From Clostridia bacterium (lineage in GTDB: Bacteria; Bacillota; Clostridia; Lachnospirales; Lachnospiraceae), in assembly GCA_021201905.1 (NCBI GenBank), contig JAJQEA010000206.1, positions 1-47,614 of the forward strand: a stretch of 47,614 bases of DNA, read 5' to 3'. Shown here in pieces: positions 34,222 to 43,374 of this stretch. Position 1 is the stretch's first letter, and every line of letters starts with the position of its first letter. The notes below the pieces were generated by a model that was not told where the DNA came from, did not search any database, and worked only from the letters and a program-made list of their open reading frames with translations. Position numbers and translations under genes: made by a program.

Positions 34222-34380
34222 AAATAACCTCGTTTATTTTATCACAATGCCCTGGCACCGTCCATTCCTTTTTACAAAATAATATTGGGAAAGCAGCGGA
34301 TAAGCAGCCCTGGCTAAGAATAGAATTTTTCTATCCGATTTCCTGCCTGTTCGTTTTTTTCTATACCGGAAGCCTCCTTA

Positions 34381-34409
34381 TTGACTTAAGGACCGCTGCT
34401 CATTATAAT
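34381..34409 (+). promoter_or_regulatory. Promoter of the ABC-PHP operon
   Basis: TTGACT (34381-34386) and TATAAT (34404-34409), spacer 17, a near-consensus site. Confidence 0.8.
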
Positions 34410-34436
34410 TCAACAATGGTAATTGCTGTCCTTAAG
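34385..34436 (+). promoter_or_regulatory. Inverted repeat around the ABC-PHP promoter (candidate operator)
   Basis: CTTAAGGAC (34385-34393) and GTCCTTAAG (34428-34436) are perfect inverted arms that enclose the -10 and start site. They could be two half-sites for a repressor or a leader hairpin. The remaining gap 34222-34380 shows no other gene. Confidence 0.55.
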
Positions 34437-34449
34437 AGGAGGATACGGG

Positions 34450-35640
34450 ATGGTGATGCAAAATATTGTTATGAAAGAAAGGATACGACCACAGATGAGA
34501 AAGAAAATGATTGCCCTGTTAATGGCATTGTCTATGGTACCGGCACTGGCAGCCTGCGGCGGCAGCAATAACGCGGGCGATAATACCAGCGGGGCAGCCA
34601 CCGAAGCCCAGACCGGGGAAACCACCGCAGCCCAGGAGACGGAAGTTCAGAGCCAGGAGGAAACAAAAGCAGAAACAAAGGCAGAAGCCCCGGCTCTCTC
34701 CGGCACCATGAAGGTGGTGGCCACCAGCGAGAATTATGTAACCCTGTTTGACAAATTCACTGAGGATACCGGCGTGAAGGTAGAGCTGCTGTCCATGTCC
34801 TCAGGAGAGGTGCTTTCCAAGCTCCGCGCCGAGGGCGGCACACCTTCCGCCGATTTATGGTTTGGAGGCGGCATCGACGCATTTATGAGCGCAAAGGATG
34901 ACGGACTGTTAGAGCAGGTTTCGTTTGATGCTTCCGCGGACCTGGCGGAGGAGTTTAAGGATCCGGAAGGCTACTGGTATTCCAAGGGAATTACTATTGT
35001 AGGCTTTCTGATCAATGACGGCCTTATGGAGGAGCTCAATATAGAGGCTCCAGCCAACTGGGATGATTTGTTAAAGGCAGAATACGAAGGCGAAATCATC
35101 ATGTCCAACCCGGCTGTATCCGGTACCAACTATGCAGTGGTCAATGCCCTGCTTCAGGCCAAGGGGGAAGATGAGGGCTGGTCCTATTTTGAAGGACTGA
35201 ATAAGAACATAGCTTACTATGCAAAACGCGGCTCCGACCCTAAGAATAAGGTGACCACAGATGAATATGCCATCGGCATCACATACATTGACGGTACCAT
35301 CGAGTCCCTGTTAGACGAGTATGATGTGTCCATTGTTTACCCGAAGGACGGTATCCCGTGGGTACCCGAGGGAGTGGCGGCATTTAAGAACGCTGAGAAC
35401 TCGGACGCGGCCAGGTACTTCATAGAGTGGCTGTTTAGCAGTGACGAGAATCTGCGGATGCTGGCAGAGATCGACCAGAAGAACAGCGTAAAGACCATCA
35501 AGCCATCCATGGAAGGACTGGATCTGGGGTATGACACAGGCATGCTGATGAAGGAGGATCTGTCCCTGTTCGGTGAAAAGCGTACGGAGATCCTGGAGCA
35601 TTTTGAGGCGCTGATGGGAGATAAGGCGGCAGATGAATAG
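34450..35640 (+). CDS. ABC transporter extracellular binding lipoprotein (iron/phosphonate/thiamine-type)
   Basis: 396 residues from the ATG at 34450 (GAGGAGG upstream); a start at 34495 would give a shorter, more standard signal peptide MRKKMIALLMALSMVPALAAC. The lipobox LAAC predicts a lipoprotein. A Thr/Glu/Gln-rich linker leads to a family-1 solute-binding fold: MKVVATSENYVTLFDKFTEDTGVKVE, GTPSADLWFGGG, EIIMSNPAVSGTNY and VPEGVAAFKNAEN. Members with this layout bind Fe(III), thiamine, 2-aminoethylphosphonate or phosphorylated sugars. First of a four-gene operon with permease, ATPase and a PHP phosphoesterase. The presence of the phosphoesterase argues for a phosphorus-containing ligand; this is inference. 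Confidence 0.9.
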   Translation: MVMQNIVMKERIRPQMRKKMIALLMALSMVPALAACGGSNNAGDNTSGAATEAQTGETTAAQETEVQSQEETKAETKAEAPALSGTMKVVATSENYVTLFDKFTEDTGVKVELLSMSSGEVLSKLRAEGGTPSADLWFGGGIDAFMSAKDDGLLEQVSFDASADLAEEFKDPEGYWYSKGITIVGFLINDGLMEELNIEAPANWDDLLKAEYEGEIIMSNPAVSGTNYAVVNALLQAKGEDEGWSYFEGLNKNIAYYAKRGSDPKNKVTTDEYAIGITYIDGTIESLLDEYDVSIVYPKDGIPWVPEGVAAFKNAENSDAARYFIEWLFSSDENLRMLAEIDQKNSVKTIKPSMEGLDLGYDTGMLMKEDLSLFGEKRTEILEHFEALMGDKAADE

Positions 35641-37367
35641 GTTTGACAGCACCCATGGAGACATGAATGCAGATAAACACAGAAACATGCATGGAGACAT
35701 GTATGGCAAAAGGGCATCGAAAGATGTCCTTTTTGGCATTGCGGGATACGGGGCGGACAAGCTGCTGCTGGCAGTTCTGCTGTCCAGCATTTTCCTGTTT
35801 GTGTTTTGGCCTATGCTCTGTATCCTGATAAGGAGCCTTTGGGACGGGAAATCCGTAAGCTATGATGCCTATGCTTCTGTCTGGAACCAATACAGGGGAA
35901 ATCTCTGGAACAGTGTGTTCGTGGGTATATGCGCATCCCTTCTCTGCACTGCCTTTTCCACGGCAGCGGCCCTGTTTTTGGCCACAAGACGGGGAGCCCT
36001 CAGGCTGGTCTGCATGGGACTTCTGCTGATTACCATGGTCTCCCCGCCCTTTGTATCATCCCTGGCTTATATCCAGCTCTACGGACGCCGGGGGTGGATT
36101 ACCTACCGGCTGCTGGGGCTGAGCTGGGACCCCTATAACTGCTGGGGAGTGATCCTGATGCAGAGCCTTTCCTTTGTGCCTTTAAATGCCCTGTTCCTGG
36201 GGGGAATCCTGACCAGGCTGGATGGAGACAGCATCCGGGCGGCCAGGGACCTGGGAGCCAGCCCCAGGGCTATTTTGGGGGACATTGTACTGCCGCTCAT
36301 ACGGCCGGGGATATGGGTGGCCCTGCTCCTTTCCTTTGTCCGATCCCTGGCGGATTTTGGAACTCCGGTCATCATCGGAGGACGGTTCAGCACCATTGCT
36401 TCAGAGATATATCTCCAGCTGGTGGGTTACTCCAACCTGGAGAAGGCCTCCGCCATGAACATGGTTCTGATGCTTCCGTCCATAGCCGCATTTTTCATTT
36501 ACCAGAAACTGATGAAGCGTTCGGATATGCTGACAGAGGGAAGCAGAGGGAGACAGGAGCCCCTGGCCCTTTCACTGGGAAAATGCGGGGCGGCGGGAAT
36601 TCTCTCCAACCTGGGAAGCATACTATTCTTTTTTATAATGGCTTTGCAGTACGGATGCATATTCATATCCGGCTTCCTCAAGAGCACCAGGGGAGTGTAT
36701 TCCTTTACCACACGTTATCTGGAGCAGATGGTCCGCTTTGACCTGGGCACTATGGGGCGGAGCGTGGCATATGCGTTCATCGTATCCCTGGCCGGAACCC
36801 TTTTTTGCGATGCTCTTCGCTTATTACATGGAGCGGAGACAGATTCCCGGCCGGAATTTCTTTGACTGTCTGGTCACGCTGCCCTATATGCTGCCGGGAA
36901 CCTGCTTTGGAATCGGCTATATCCTAGCCTTTAATTCTCCGCCCTTAAAGCTGACAGGAACAGCCCTGATTGTCATTTCCAACATGCTATTCAAGCAGCT
37001 TCCCACGGCCACAAAGATTTGTTCCGCCACCCTGACACAGGTGCCGAGGGCACAGGAAAAAGCGGTGCGGGACCTGGGAGGAGGCCAGCTTTCGGTGCTC
37101 AGGACCGTCATACTGCCCGGTCTTAAGCCGGCGTTTCTCAGCTGTTTTGTATATAACTTTTCCAGCAGCATGACTACGGCGGGAGTAATCCTGTTTCTCA
37201 TAGATCCGGGCCGTAAGCTGGCGGTGTTTAAACTGTTTGACGCGGTTTATACCGGGGACTACGCCCTGGCCTCCCTGATTGCCACCAGCATCATACTGGT
37301 GGTGCTGGCAGTGGAAGGCATGGCTTATTTAATAACATGGAAGGCAGGTAAGCGGCGTGTATCTTGA
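35633..37367 (+). pseudogene. ABC transporter permease, double-domain (FbpB/ThiP type), frameshifted
   Basis: Membrane permease with two homologous halves and about twelve hydrophobic helices; the restored protein would be about 577 residues. The first EAA loop is RAARDLGASPRAILGDIVLPL and the second is EKAVRDLGGGQLSVLRTVILPG. The first frame runs to 36865 and the rest reads in another frame. They join at GTLFAMLFAYYMERR if one T is removed from the T6 run at 36801-36806. The start ATG at 35633 overlaps the binding-protein gene, and the end overlaps the ATPase start. As written, the second half would be lost and transport should fail. The surrounding genes are intact, so a sequencing error is quite possible. 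Confidence 0.85.
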
Positions 37368-38115
37368 ACTTGACCATTTAAAAAAACACTTTGACGGCAG
37401 GGAGGTGGTGCGGGATCTGTCCCTTACCCTGGAACAGGGCCAGCTTCTCTGCATTCTTGGGGCATCAGGGTGCGGGAAGACTACAACCCTCAATATGATA
37501 GGAGGCTTCCTGGCTCCGGACAGCGGCAGCGTGCGGCTGGACGGCGAGGACATTACCCGCATCCCTCCGGAACAGCGGCCGGTTACGACTGTATTCCAGT
37601 CCTACGGCCTGTTTCCCCACATGACAGTGCTTCAGAATGTGATTTACGGCCTGAAATTCAGGGGAGTGAAGCGGGAGCAGGCCCGGCAGAAGGGAATGCG
37701 TTATCTTGAAATGGTGGGCCTTGCAGATTATGCCCGGGCCCATATCCAGGAAATCAGCGGAGGCCAGCAGCAGAGAGTGGCCCTTGCCAGGGCGCTGATC
37801 GTGGAGCCCAAGCTGTGCCTGCTGGATGAGCCCTTCTGCAACCTGGATGCTGCCCTGCGCACCAAAATGCGCCATGAGCTGAAACGGCTCCAGAAGGACC
37901 TGGGGCTGACCATGGTGTTCGTCACCCACGACCAGGAGGAGGCCATTATCCTGGCCGACCGCATCGCCATCATGGACCAGGGCGAGCTGGTCCAGAATGA
38001 CGCGCCCCTGGAACTTTGCCGGAGGCCGGCCAGCCCCTTTGTAGCCGAATTCATGGACCTGGAGAGCCTTGTATGGACAGAGGACGGCAGGCTGCTCAAA
38101 ATTATTAAGAGATAG
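37357..38115 (+). CDS. ABC transporter ATP-binding protein (FbpC/PotA-like, short)
   Basis: 252 residues. Walker A is GASGCGKTT, the Q-loop is VFQSYGLFPHMTV, the signature is ISGGQQQRVALARAL, Walker B is LCLLDEPFCNLD and the switch His is in VTHDQEEA. It ends soon after the ATPase domain, so the C-terminal TOBE regulatory domain of full-length family members (about 350 residues) is absent. Start is GTG at 37357, overlapping the permease end by 11 bases. Confidence 0.93.
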   Translation: MYLELDHLKKHFDGREVVRDLSLTLEQGQLLCILGASGCGKTTTLNMIGGFLAPDSGSVRLDGEDITRIPPEQRPVTTVFQSYGLFPHMTVLQNVIYGLKFRGVKREQARQKGMRYLEMVGLADYARAHIQEISGGQQQRVALARALIVEPKLCLLDEPFCNLDAALRTKMRHELKRLQKDLGLTMVFVTHDQEEAIILADRIAIMDQGELVQNDAPLELCRRPASPFVAEFMDLESLVWTEDGRLLKIIKR

Positions 38116-38126
38116 GAGGAACCTAT

Positions 38127-38754
38127 ATGCTGGTTGACATGCATCTTCATGAGTGTACTTATTCATCGGACAGCAAAATAAACCTGGAGGAAATCGTGGC
38201 CATCGCGCGGGGCAGGGGACTGGATGCTGTCTGCATAACGGACCATGACAGCATGGGGCTCAGGGAATATGCGGCAGAGTATTCGGACAGGATCGGTTTT
38301 TCCATTTTTGTGGGGATTGAGTTCTTTTCCCTTCAGGGGGATATCACGGCGTGGGGGATTGAAGATTATCCCGGCTGCCGGGTGGATGCCCAGGAATTTA
38401 TAAACCATGTCAATGAGGCCAGGGGGGTTCTGTGTCTCCTGCCATCCTTTCCGGAACAATAACCGGGGTCTGGAGGAAAACCTCCGGGTGGTCAAAGGGC
38501 TCCACGGGGTGGAGGTGCTCAACGGCAGTACAGCATTGGAAGCCAACCGCAGGGCTCTCTCGTACTGCCGGGAGCTGGGGCTTAAGACCATAGGGGCCAG
38601 CGATGCCCACACCACGGGCCAGATTGGGAAGTATGCCACCTGGCTGCCGGAGAAGGTGGACCGCCTGGAGGATTTCGTGGAACAGCTTAAGACAAGGCAG
38701 GTACGGCCGGCTGTGTGGAACGGAAGCAGCTATGATGTGGTTGATATGTTTTAA
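38127..38754 (+). pseudogene. PHP-domain metal-dependent phosphoesterase, frameshifted
   Basis: Restored length about 208 residues. PHP signatures are present: HLHECTYSSDS (H6, H8), ITDHDSMGLREYA, the GIEFFS metal ligand, SCHPFRNNN and GASDAHTTGQIG near the end. The frame changes inside a G6 run at about 38425-38430, where one G too many converts RGFCVSCHPF into RGVLCLLPSF. The gene starts 11 bases after the ATPase, with AGGAGG upstream, and is cotranscribed with the transporter. Its likely job is to remove a phosphate from the imported compound. Truncation would delete the last metal ligands. Confidence 0.82.
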
Positions 38755-38809
38755 CCGCGGAATTTTTTCAGCAGATTTTTTCTATTTCCCGCTTTTTTGC
38801 TTTAAAGCT

Positions 38810-38838
38810 TTGACTAAATGGCGTTAATGGGGTAGTAT
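38810..38838 (+). promoter_or_regulatory. Promoter of NSS copy 2
   Basis: TTGACT (38810-38815) and TAGTAT (38833-38838), spacer 17. Start of transcription is expected near 38845. Confidence 0.6.
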
Positions 38839-38844
38839 AGTAAA

Positions 38845-38896
38845 GATGGCTTTCCAGGCAGTCCTGCTTCATTTTTTTGCAGGGCGGCGGGCCGTC
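38845..38896 (+). promoter_or_regulatory. Leader of NSS copy 2 with two competing folds
   Basis: Fold A: AGGCA-GTCC-TGCTT (38856-38869) followed by CATTTTTTT, terminator-like. Fold B: CCTGC (38863-38867) pairs with GCAGG (38879-38883), and GATGGC (38845-38850) with GCCGTC (38891-38896). TGC is shared, so the folds exclude each other, as in transcription attenuators. No known riboswitch class was recognised. Confidence 0.45.
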
Positions 38897-38923
38897 TAAA
38901 TGAACGTTTTAAAAGGAGAAGTT

Positions 38924-40276
38924 ATGAGCAAGCAGAAAAAAACGGATTCCTCACAGGCAGCCGTGCACCAGAACGGCGGCTTTGGAAGCAGCCTGGGATT
39001 TGTGCTGGCCTGTGTGGGTTCCGCAGTGGGAATGGGCAATATCTGGATGTTTCCGTACCGCGTGGGTCAATACGGCGGCGGCGCGTTTCTGGTGCCCTAT
39101 ATTTTATTTATTGTATTATTCGGCCTGGTAGGGCTGTCGGCCGAGTTTGCCATTGGGCGCCGGGCCAAGACCGGAACCCTGGGAGCGTATGAATATTGCT
39201 GGGAAAAAATAGGAAAAGGCAGGCTGGGGTATTTCCTGGGCTGGATTCCGCTTCTGGGTTCCCTGGGGATTGCCATTGGGTATGCCATCATCGTGGGATG
39301 GGTGGTAAGAGCCCTGGCCGGTTCCGTAACAGGGGCCATCCTTACAGCGGACGCAGCGGCCTATTTCAGCCAGGCCACAGGGGAGTTCGGGAGTGTTCCA
39401 TGGCATGTCCTGGTGGTGGTGACAGCGGCCGGCATCCTTATGTTTGGGGCCACCAAGGGAATTGAGAAGATTAATAAGGTCCTGATGCCTTCTTTCTTTG
39501 TATTGTTCGCAATACTGGCCATCCGCGTGGCCTTTCTGCCGGGAGCGGAGGCAGGGTATAAATTCCTCTTTGCCCCTGACTGGAGCGATTTATTAAAGGT
39601 GGATACCTGGGTCATGGCCATGGGACAGGCATTTTTCTCACTGTCCATCACAGGCTCGGGAATGATTGTGTACGGCACCTATCTGGCCAAGACAGAGGAT
39701 ATACCCAAGGCATCCATCCGCACCGCCTTTTTTGACACGGTTGCTGCCATGATGGCTGCCCTTGCCATCATGCCGGCTGTGTTCGCATTTGACATTGAGC
39801 CCAACGCAGGCCCGCCCCTTATGTTCATCACCCTGCCTGAGATTTTCCGGCAGATGCCCATGGGAAGGCTGTTTGCGGTGATTTTCTTCCTGTCCGTTGC
39901 CTTTGCCGGCATCACCAGCTTAATCAATATGTTTGAGGCGGTAAGCGAGTCATGGCAGAACCGGTTTAAGCTTCCCAGGAAAGGGGCAGTGGCCCTGTGC
40001 AGCGGCATTGCCCTGTTAGTGGGAATTTTCCTGGAGTCAGAGCCCAAGGTGGGGTCATGGATGGATTTCATCACCATTATTGTGGTGCCCTTTGGAGCAG
40101 TGCTGGGAGCTGTATCCATCTATTATATCCTGGGATATAAGGAGATACGGGAGGAGCTGGAGGAAGGGCGTAAAAAGCCCCTGGGAGAGTTTTTCGGACC
40201 TCTGGCCAAGTATGTCTATGTGCCGTTGGCCGTGATCGTGTTCATACTGGGAATCGTGTATGGCGGAATCGGATGA
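38924..40276 (+). CDS. Neurotransmitter:sodium symporter (NSS/SNF) family transporter, copy 2
   Basis: 450 residues, LeuT fold, about eleven or twelve hydrophobic helices. Helix 1 reads GSAVGMGNIWMFPYRVGQYGGGAFL, and helix 6 GQAFFSLSITGSGMIVYGTYL. The ATG at 38924 has AAAAGGAG seven bases upstream; the longer open frame from 38900 has no comparable site. Monocistronic, with its own promoter and a strong terminator. Confidence 0.93.
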   Translation: MSKQKKTDSSQAAVHQNGGFGSSLGFVLACVGSAVGMGNIWMFPYRVGQYGGGAFLVPYILFIVLFGLVGLSAEFAIGRRAKTGTLGAYEYCWEKIGKGRLGYFLGWIPLLGSLGIAIGYAIIVGWVVRALAGSVTGAILTADAAAYFSQATGEFGSVPWHVLVVVTAAGILMFGATKGIEKINKVLMPSFFVLFAILAIRVAFLPGAEAGYKFLFAPDWSDLLKVDTWVMAMGQAFFSLSITGSGMIVYGTYLAKTEDIPKASIRTAFFDTVAAMMAALAIMPAVFAFDIEPNAGPPLMFITLPEIFRQMPMGRLFAVIFFLSVAFAGITSLINMFEAVSESWQNRFKLPRKGAVALCSGIALLVGIFLESEPKVGSWMDFITIIVVPFGAVLGAVSIYYILGYKEIREELEEGRKKPLGEFFGPLAKYVYVPLAVIVFILGIVYGGIG

Positions 40277-40303
40277 TTGAATTTACAGGATAGAGAACAA
40301 GGG

Positions 40304-40374
40304 AAAGCCCCGGAGATGAAGTTCATAATCTCCGGGGCTTTGCTGCGGTCCGGACCCCACGTGAATCCCGGACC
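40304..40374. terminator. Two hairpins between convergent NSS copy 2 and the M16 peptidase gene
   Basis: The first is a perfect 14-bp stem (AAAGCCCCGGAGAT with ATCTCCGGGGCTTT, 40304-40341), flanked by A and T runs so it can stop transcripts from either side. The second is GGTCCGG/CCGGACC (40347-40374). Confidence 0.88.
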
Positions 40375-40380
40375 GGCCCT

Positions 40381-43320
40381 TTACACATAATCCGTATGGT
40401 ATATCAAAACCTGGTCAAACACATCCTTATCTTTCATGATACATTTCTCATTTCCCACTGTGACAATGGCGCTGCGTTTTAAAATCTCGTCCATGATCCG
40501 GGCTGCCTCCTGCTGGTGGCAGAGTTCCGCATTTCTGATATCAGAAATCATTTCGTTTATTTTGCGGGTATCCATGTTCACCATGTCCCTGCGCATGAGC
40601 CGCATACGGGTGCTTAAGGTCCCGGAGGGCGGAAGGGCCTGGGCATAGGCGCTCAGGATGTAGCCGTCCAGTTCTTCGCGGGTCAGGGGCAGGTCCATGA
40701 GCTTTGCGCCGGTTGCCAGGAACAGCCTGTGCGTACTCCTGACCTCCGGGTCCGCGGTACTCCACAGGGAAAAATAACCGCCAGGTATATAAAAGTCAAT
40801 GCCGCTGTCATAGGCTCCGCCCTGGTAGCGTATGGCCGGCTTTAAATATTTATCCGCCGCAGCCATGAGAAAGGGCAGATAACGCCCTTTAAAGCCGGGA
40901 TTGCCATGGAAATCGCCCATGAGCCGCGTCTCCTGGCAGGAGGCTTCCACGCACACGGCCAGCCTTTGCTTCTGGTCCGGGATCCAGATGGCGGGAGCCA
41001 AAGATTCATGCTCTTCCTTAAAAACGGGAAGTCTCCCCAGTCTATCCGCGGCGGTCTGTTCCAGATTTTCCAATACATCCGGTGAGGCGGCTGCCAGAAA
41101 TACCAGGCCACGGCAATTTAATATGGCCTGGGAAATGGTTTTAAGCTTGGAAGCTGCCGTGGTCCCAAAATCAGGATCTTCCTTCAGCCGTTTCAGCACA
41201 TCCTTCAGGAAATAATAATTCTCCTGGCTGTTTAACATATTGCGGAACCTGCATTCCTGCCTTGTATAGCCTTCGGACAGGCTAAAGGCCAGGGCAGAGG
41301 CATTGTCCGCCTTGGACTGGTCGTAGTCAGGCAGATATTTTTCCAGTACCTGTATAATGGTATCCGTGTCGCTGTAATCTCCACCGCCCATTACATCCAG
41401 GAGAAAATCCAGCCCGGCCTCAAAATCTCCGGTCAGACCGTACCAGAATACGCTCATCATGGGATGGTTTTGGAGGCCTGCCTCCCTTGGGGGATACAGC
41501 TCGTCAAAGGTACAGTCGTGGAGGTATTCCTGCTCCAGGTTCTTCTGCTGTTCCACGGTAAACCGCTTTGTATCCAGTTCCGTGAGAAGCATCTGATAGA
41601 GTGTAAGGTAGTTAAGGTCGTCCTTCCCAATCCGGCTGATGTCAAAATAGAGCTGGTAACTGCCCACACCCTGCGAGGGGGAAGGGGACGTATAGCATGT
41701 GATGGTTCCCCACTGTCTTTTTGTGAAGGGGCATGATTGGGGCGGCTCAGGAAGATCCCGGGGCCGGATGAGAAAGTCCATATTGCTCTGCTGCCTGGAA
41801 TTCCAGTCATGGAAGGCGGCTGTTTCCTCTATCAGCTGTTTTTGCTCAGCCGCTGTCATGGAAGCCAGCTTTTCTTTAAGATACTGTTCCTTTTCCTCCT
41901 CCAGCTGTTCTGCCAGACCGGGCACGGGCTGGGTCACGACCAGGGCGCTGGCCCAGGGATGGAGGGCAGAGGCAGCCAGCTTCTTTATGATGGCCTGGTC
42001 TGAGTCATCCTCAAAGCGCCGGAAGGCTTCCTCATAGAGCTGAAAATAATCGGTCCTGCCTGTGGTGCTCCAGTAACGTCCGATTTCCTCGGACAGGTTA
42101 AAGCCCAGATGGGGGGCTTCCCTGGTAAGGGAGTCGGAGAGGCGGTTTTCCTTCATGGAAGCCCGGTACAGCTTGGGGGACAGACCATCGCGGCTGATAT
42201 CTTTAAAGGCCTTTTGGATGGAGTCCAAAAATGCCTCCTTCAGGCAGGAATCACCGTTGCGCAGGCGGAATTTTAAGGAGGGGTGGGGCAGCAGAATATC
42301 CAGATAGACCTCCATCACATGGTTCAGTCCCATTTCCCTGGCATATCTGTGCCAGGGAGAGGTATCGTTATCCAGGATATCCGCAAAGAGGTCCCAGTAT
42401 ATGAGTTCCTCCTTTGTGCAGCCCGACAGGTCTATGCCGTAGTCCATGACAGAGGCGTGTTCCGAGGGGCTGCCATGATAAGCGGGACTCTGTGCCGTAC
42501 AGGTCCTGAAACCCGGTTTCACCGGTTCATCAAACGCCTCAAGAAGGCTGCGGCCCTTTGAGGCGGCCATGGAAAGGTGCTCCCTGTCCAGGAAATTCAG
42601 CATGGCCCTGTAATCCATATTTCCATATAGGGTAATCAGGCAGTTGGAATAGCTGTAGCACCGCTCAAAGGTTTCCCTGGCCTGCTCAAAGGACAGCTCC
42701 CTGTAATGCAGGTGGGCCCGCCCCAGCAGGCTGGCAGTGCGCGAGCCCTCATAAAGAGTATGGGACATGGCGCTGTCCGCATTTTCCAGAATGTCGGTCA
42801 GATGGCCCCAGTCCTCGCTGAGCACCGTGCCCTGCATGGTCAGGGGGCCATTGGCGGATGAGAGCTCATACCGTATGGCCTCCCTGAGATAAAAATGTTT
42901 GTTCTTCAGGGCATCCGGCTCCTCCATGCAGCACAGGAACACGTCCATGAGTTTTATAAGCTGCTCCTGGCTCTGGCTGCACACCGGATAGCAGGTGAAG
43001 GTATTGTCCGTAAGGCCGTTCATAAAGGTGGTATAGCTCTTGCTGTCCATGTCAAAAAAGATATCCCTGCTGGGATACTTTTTACAGGAGGAGAGTATAA
43101 GATGCTCCAATATGTGGGAATTATCCCGTTCATCCATCTGCGGTGTCCGGTAAATCAGGTTAAACCCCAGTTCCCGGTCGTCATTCTGAATATATAAAAG
43201 CTGGGCGCCGCTGGATTCATGGTGAAACAGAACGGTCCTGGCGCCCAGCATGTGTATGGTTCCAAGTTCGGTGACGGTGAAACCGCTTATGGTTTCCCCA
43301 AGCCTTGGCAGTGATGCCAT
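40381..43320 (-). CDS. M16 family zinc metallopeptidase (M16C, presequence-protease type)
   Basis: 979 residues, typical of full-length two-half M16C enzymes. The inverted zinc motif H-x-x-E-H is HILEH at 69-73, in DERDNSHILEHLILSSCKKYP, followed by NGLTDNTFTCYPV. The third ligand Glu is probably in LREAIRYELS, about 80 residues later. The C-terminal halves carry the inactive M16 repeats (GDFEAGLDFLLDVMGGGDYS, GAYDSGIDFYIPGG). No signal peptide, so cytosolic; members degrade peptides. The loop NSHILEHLILSS is more divergent than the usual VPHILEHSVLCGS. ATG at 43320 has AAAGGAGG upstream. It lies 54 bases after the DUF364 gene with no clear terminator between, so read-through from the mod operon is possible. 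Confidence 0.92.
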   Translation of the reverse strand: MASLPRLGETISGFTVTELGTIHMLGARTVLFHHESSGAQLLYIQNDDRELGFNLIYRTPQMDERDNSHILEHLILSSCKKYPSRDIFFDMDSKSYTTFMNGLTDNTFTCYPVCSQSQEQLIKLMDVFLCCMEEPDALKNKHFYLREAIRYELSSANGPLTMQGTVLSEDWGHLTDILENADSAMSHTLYEGSRTASLLGRAHLHYRELSFEQARETFERCYSYSNCLITLYGNMDYRAMLNFLDREHLSMAASKGRSLLEAFDEPVKPGFRTCTAQSPAYHGSPSEHASVMDYGIDLSGCTKEELIYWDLFADILDNDTSPWHRYAREMGLNHVMEVYLDILLPHPSLKFRLRNGDSCLKEAFLDSIQKAFKDISRDGLSPKLYRASMKENRLSDSLTREAPHLGFNLSEEIGRYWSTTGRTDYFQLYEEAFRRFEDDSDQAIIKKLAASALHPWASALVVTQPVPGLAEQLEEEKEQYLKEKLASMTAAEQKQLIEETAAFHDWNSRQQSNMDFLIRPRDLPEPPQSCPFTKRQWGTITCYTSPSPSQGVGSYQLYFDISRIGKDDLNYLTLYQMLLTELDTKRFTVEQQKNLEQEYLHDCTFDELYPPREAGLQNHPMMSVFWYGLTGDFEAGLDFLLDVMGGGDYSDTDTIIQVLEKYLPDYDQSKADNASALAFSLSEGYTRQECRFRNMLNSQENYYFLKDVLKRLKEDPDFGTTAASKLKTISQAILNCRGLVFLAAASPDVLENLEQTAADRLGRLPVFKEEHESLAPAIWIPDQKQRLAVCVEASCQETRLMGDFHGNPGFKGRYLPFLMAAADKYLKPAIRYQGGAYDSGIDFYIPGGYFSLWSTADPEVRSTHRLFLATGAKLMDLPLTREELDGYILSAYAQALPPSGTLSTRMRLMRRDMVNMDTRKINEMISDIRNAELCHQQEAARIMDEILKRSAIVTVGNEKCIMKDKDVFDQVLIYHTDYV

Positions 43321-43374
43321 GGTAGTCCTCCTTTAGTTATAATCGTTCTGATGAAATCTTTCTATACTATAGCA

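Noticed and set aside
32782-40276. A composite transposon bounded by the two NSS genes
   Set aside because: They are ordinary, fairly divergent transporter genes in opposite orientation with separate promoters, not repeats.
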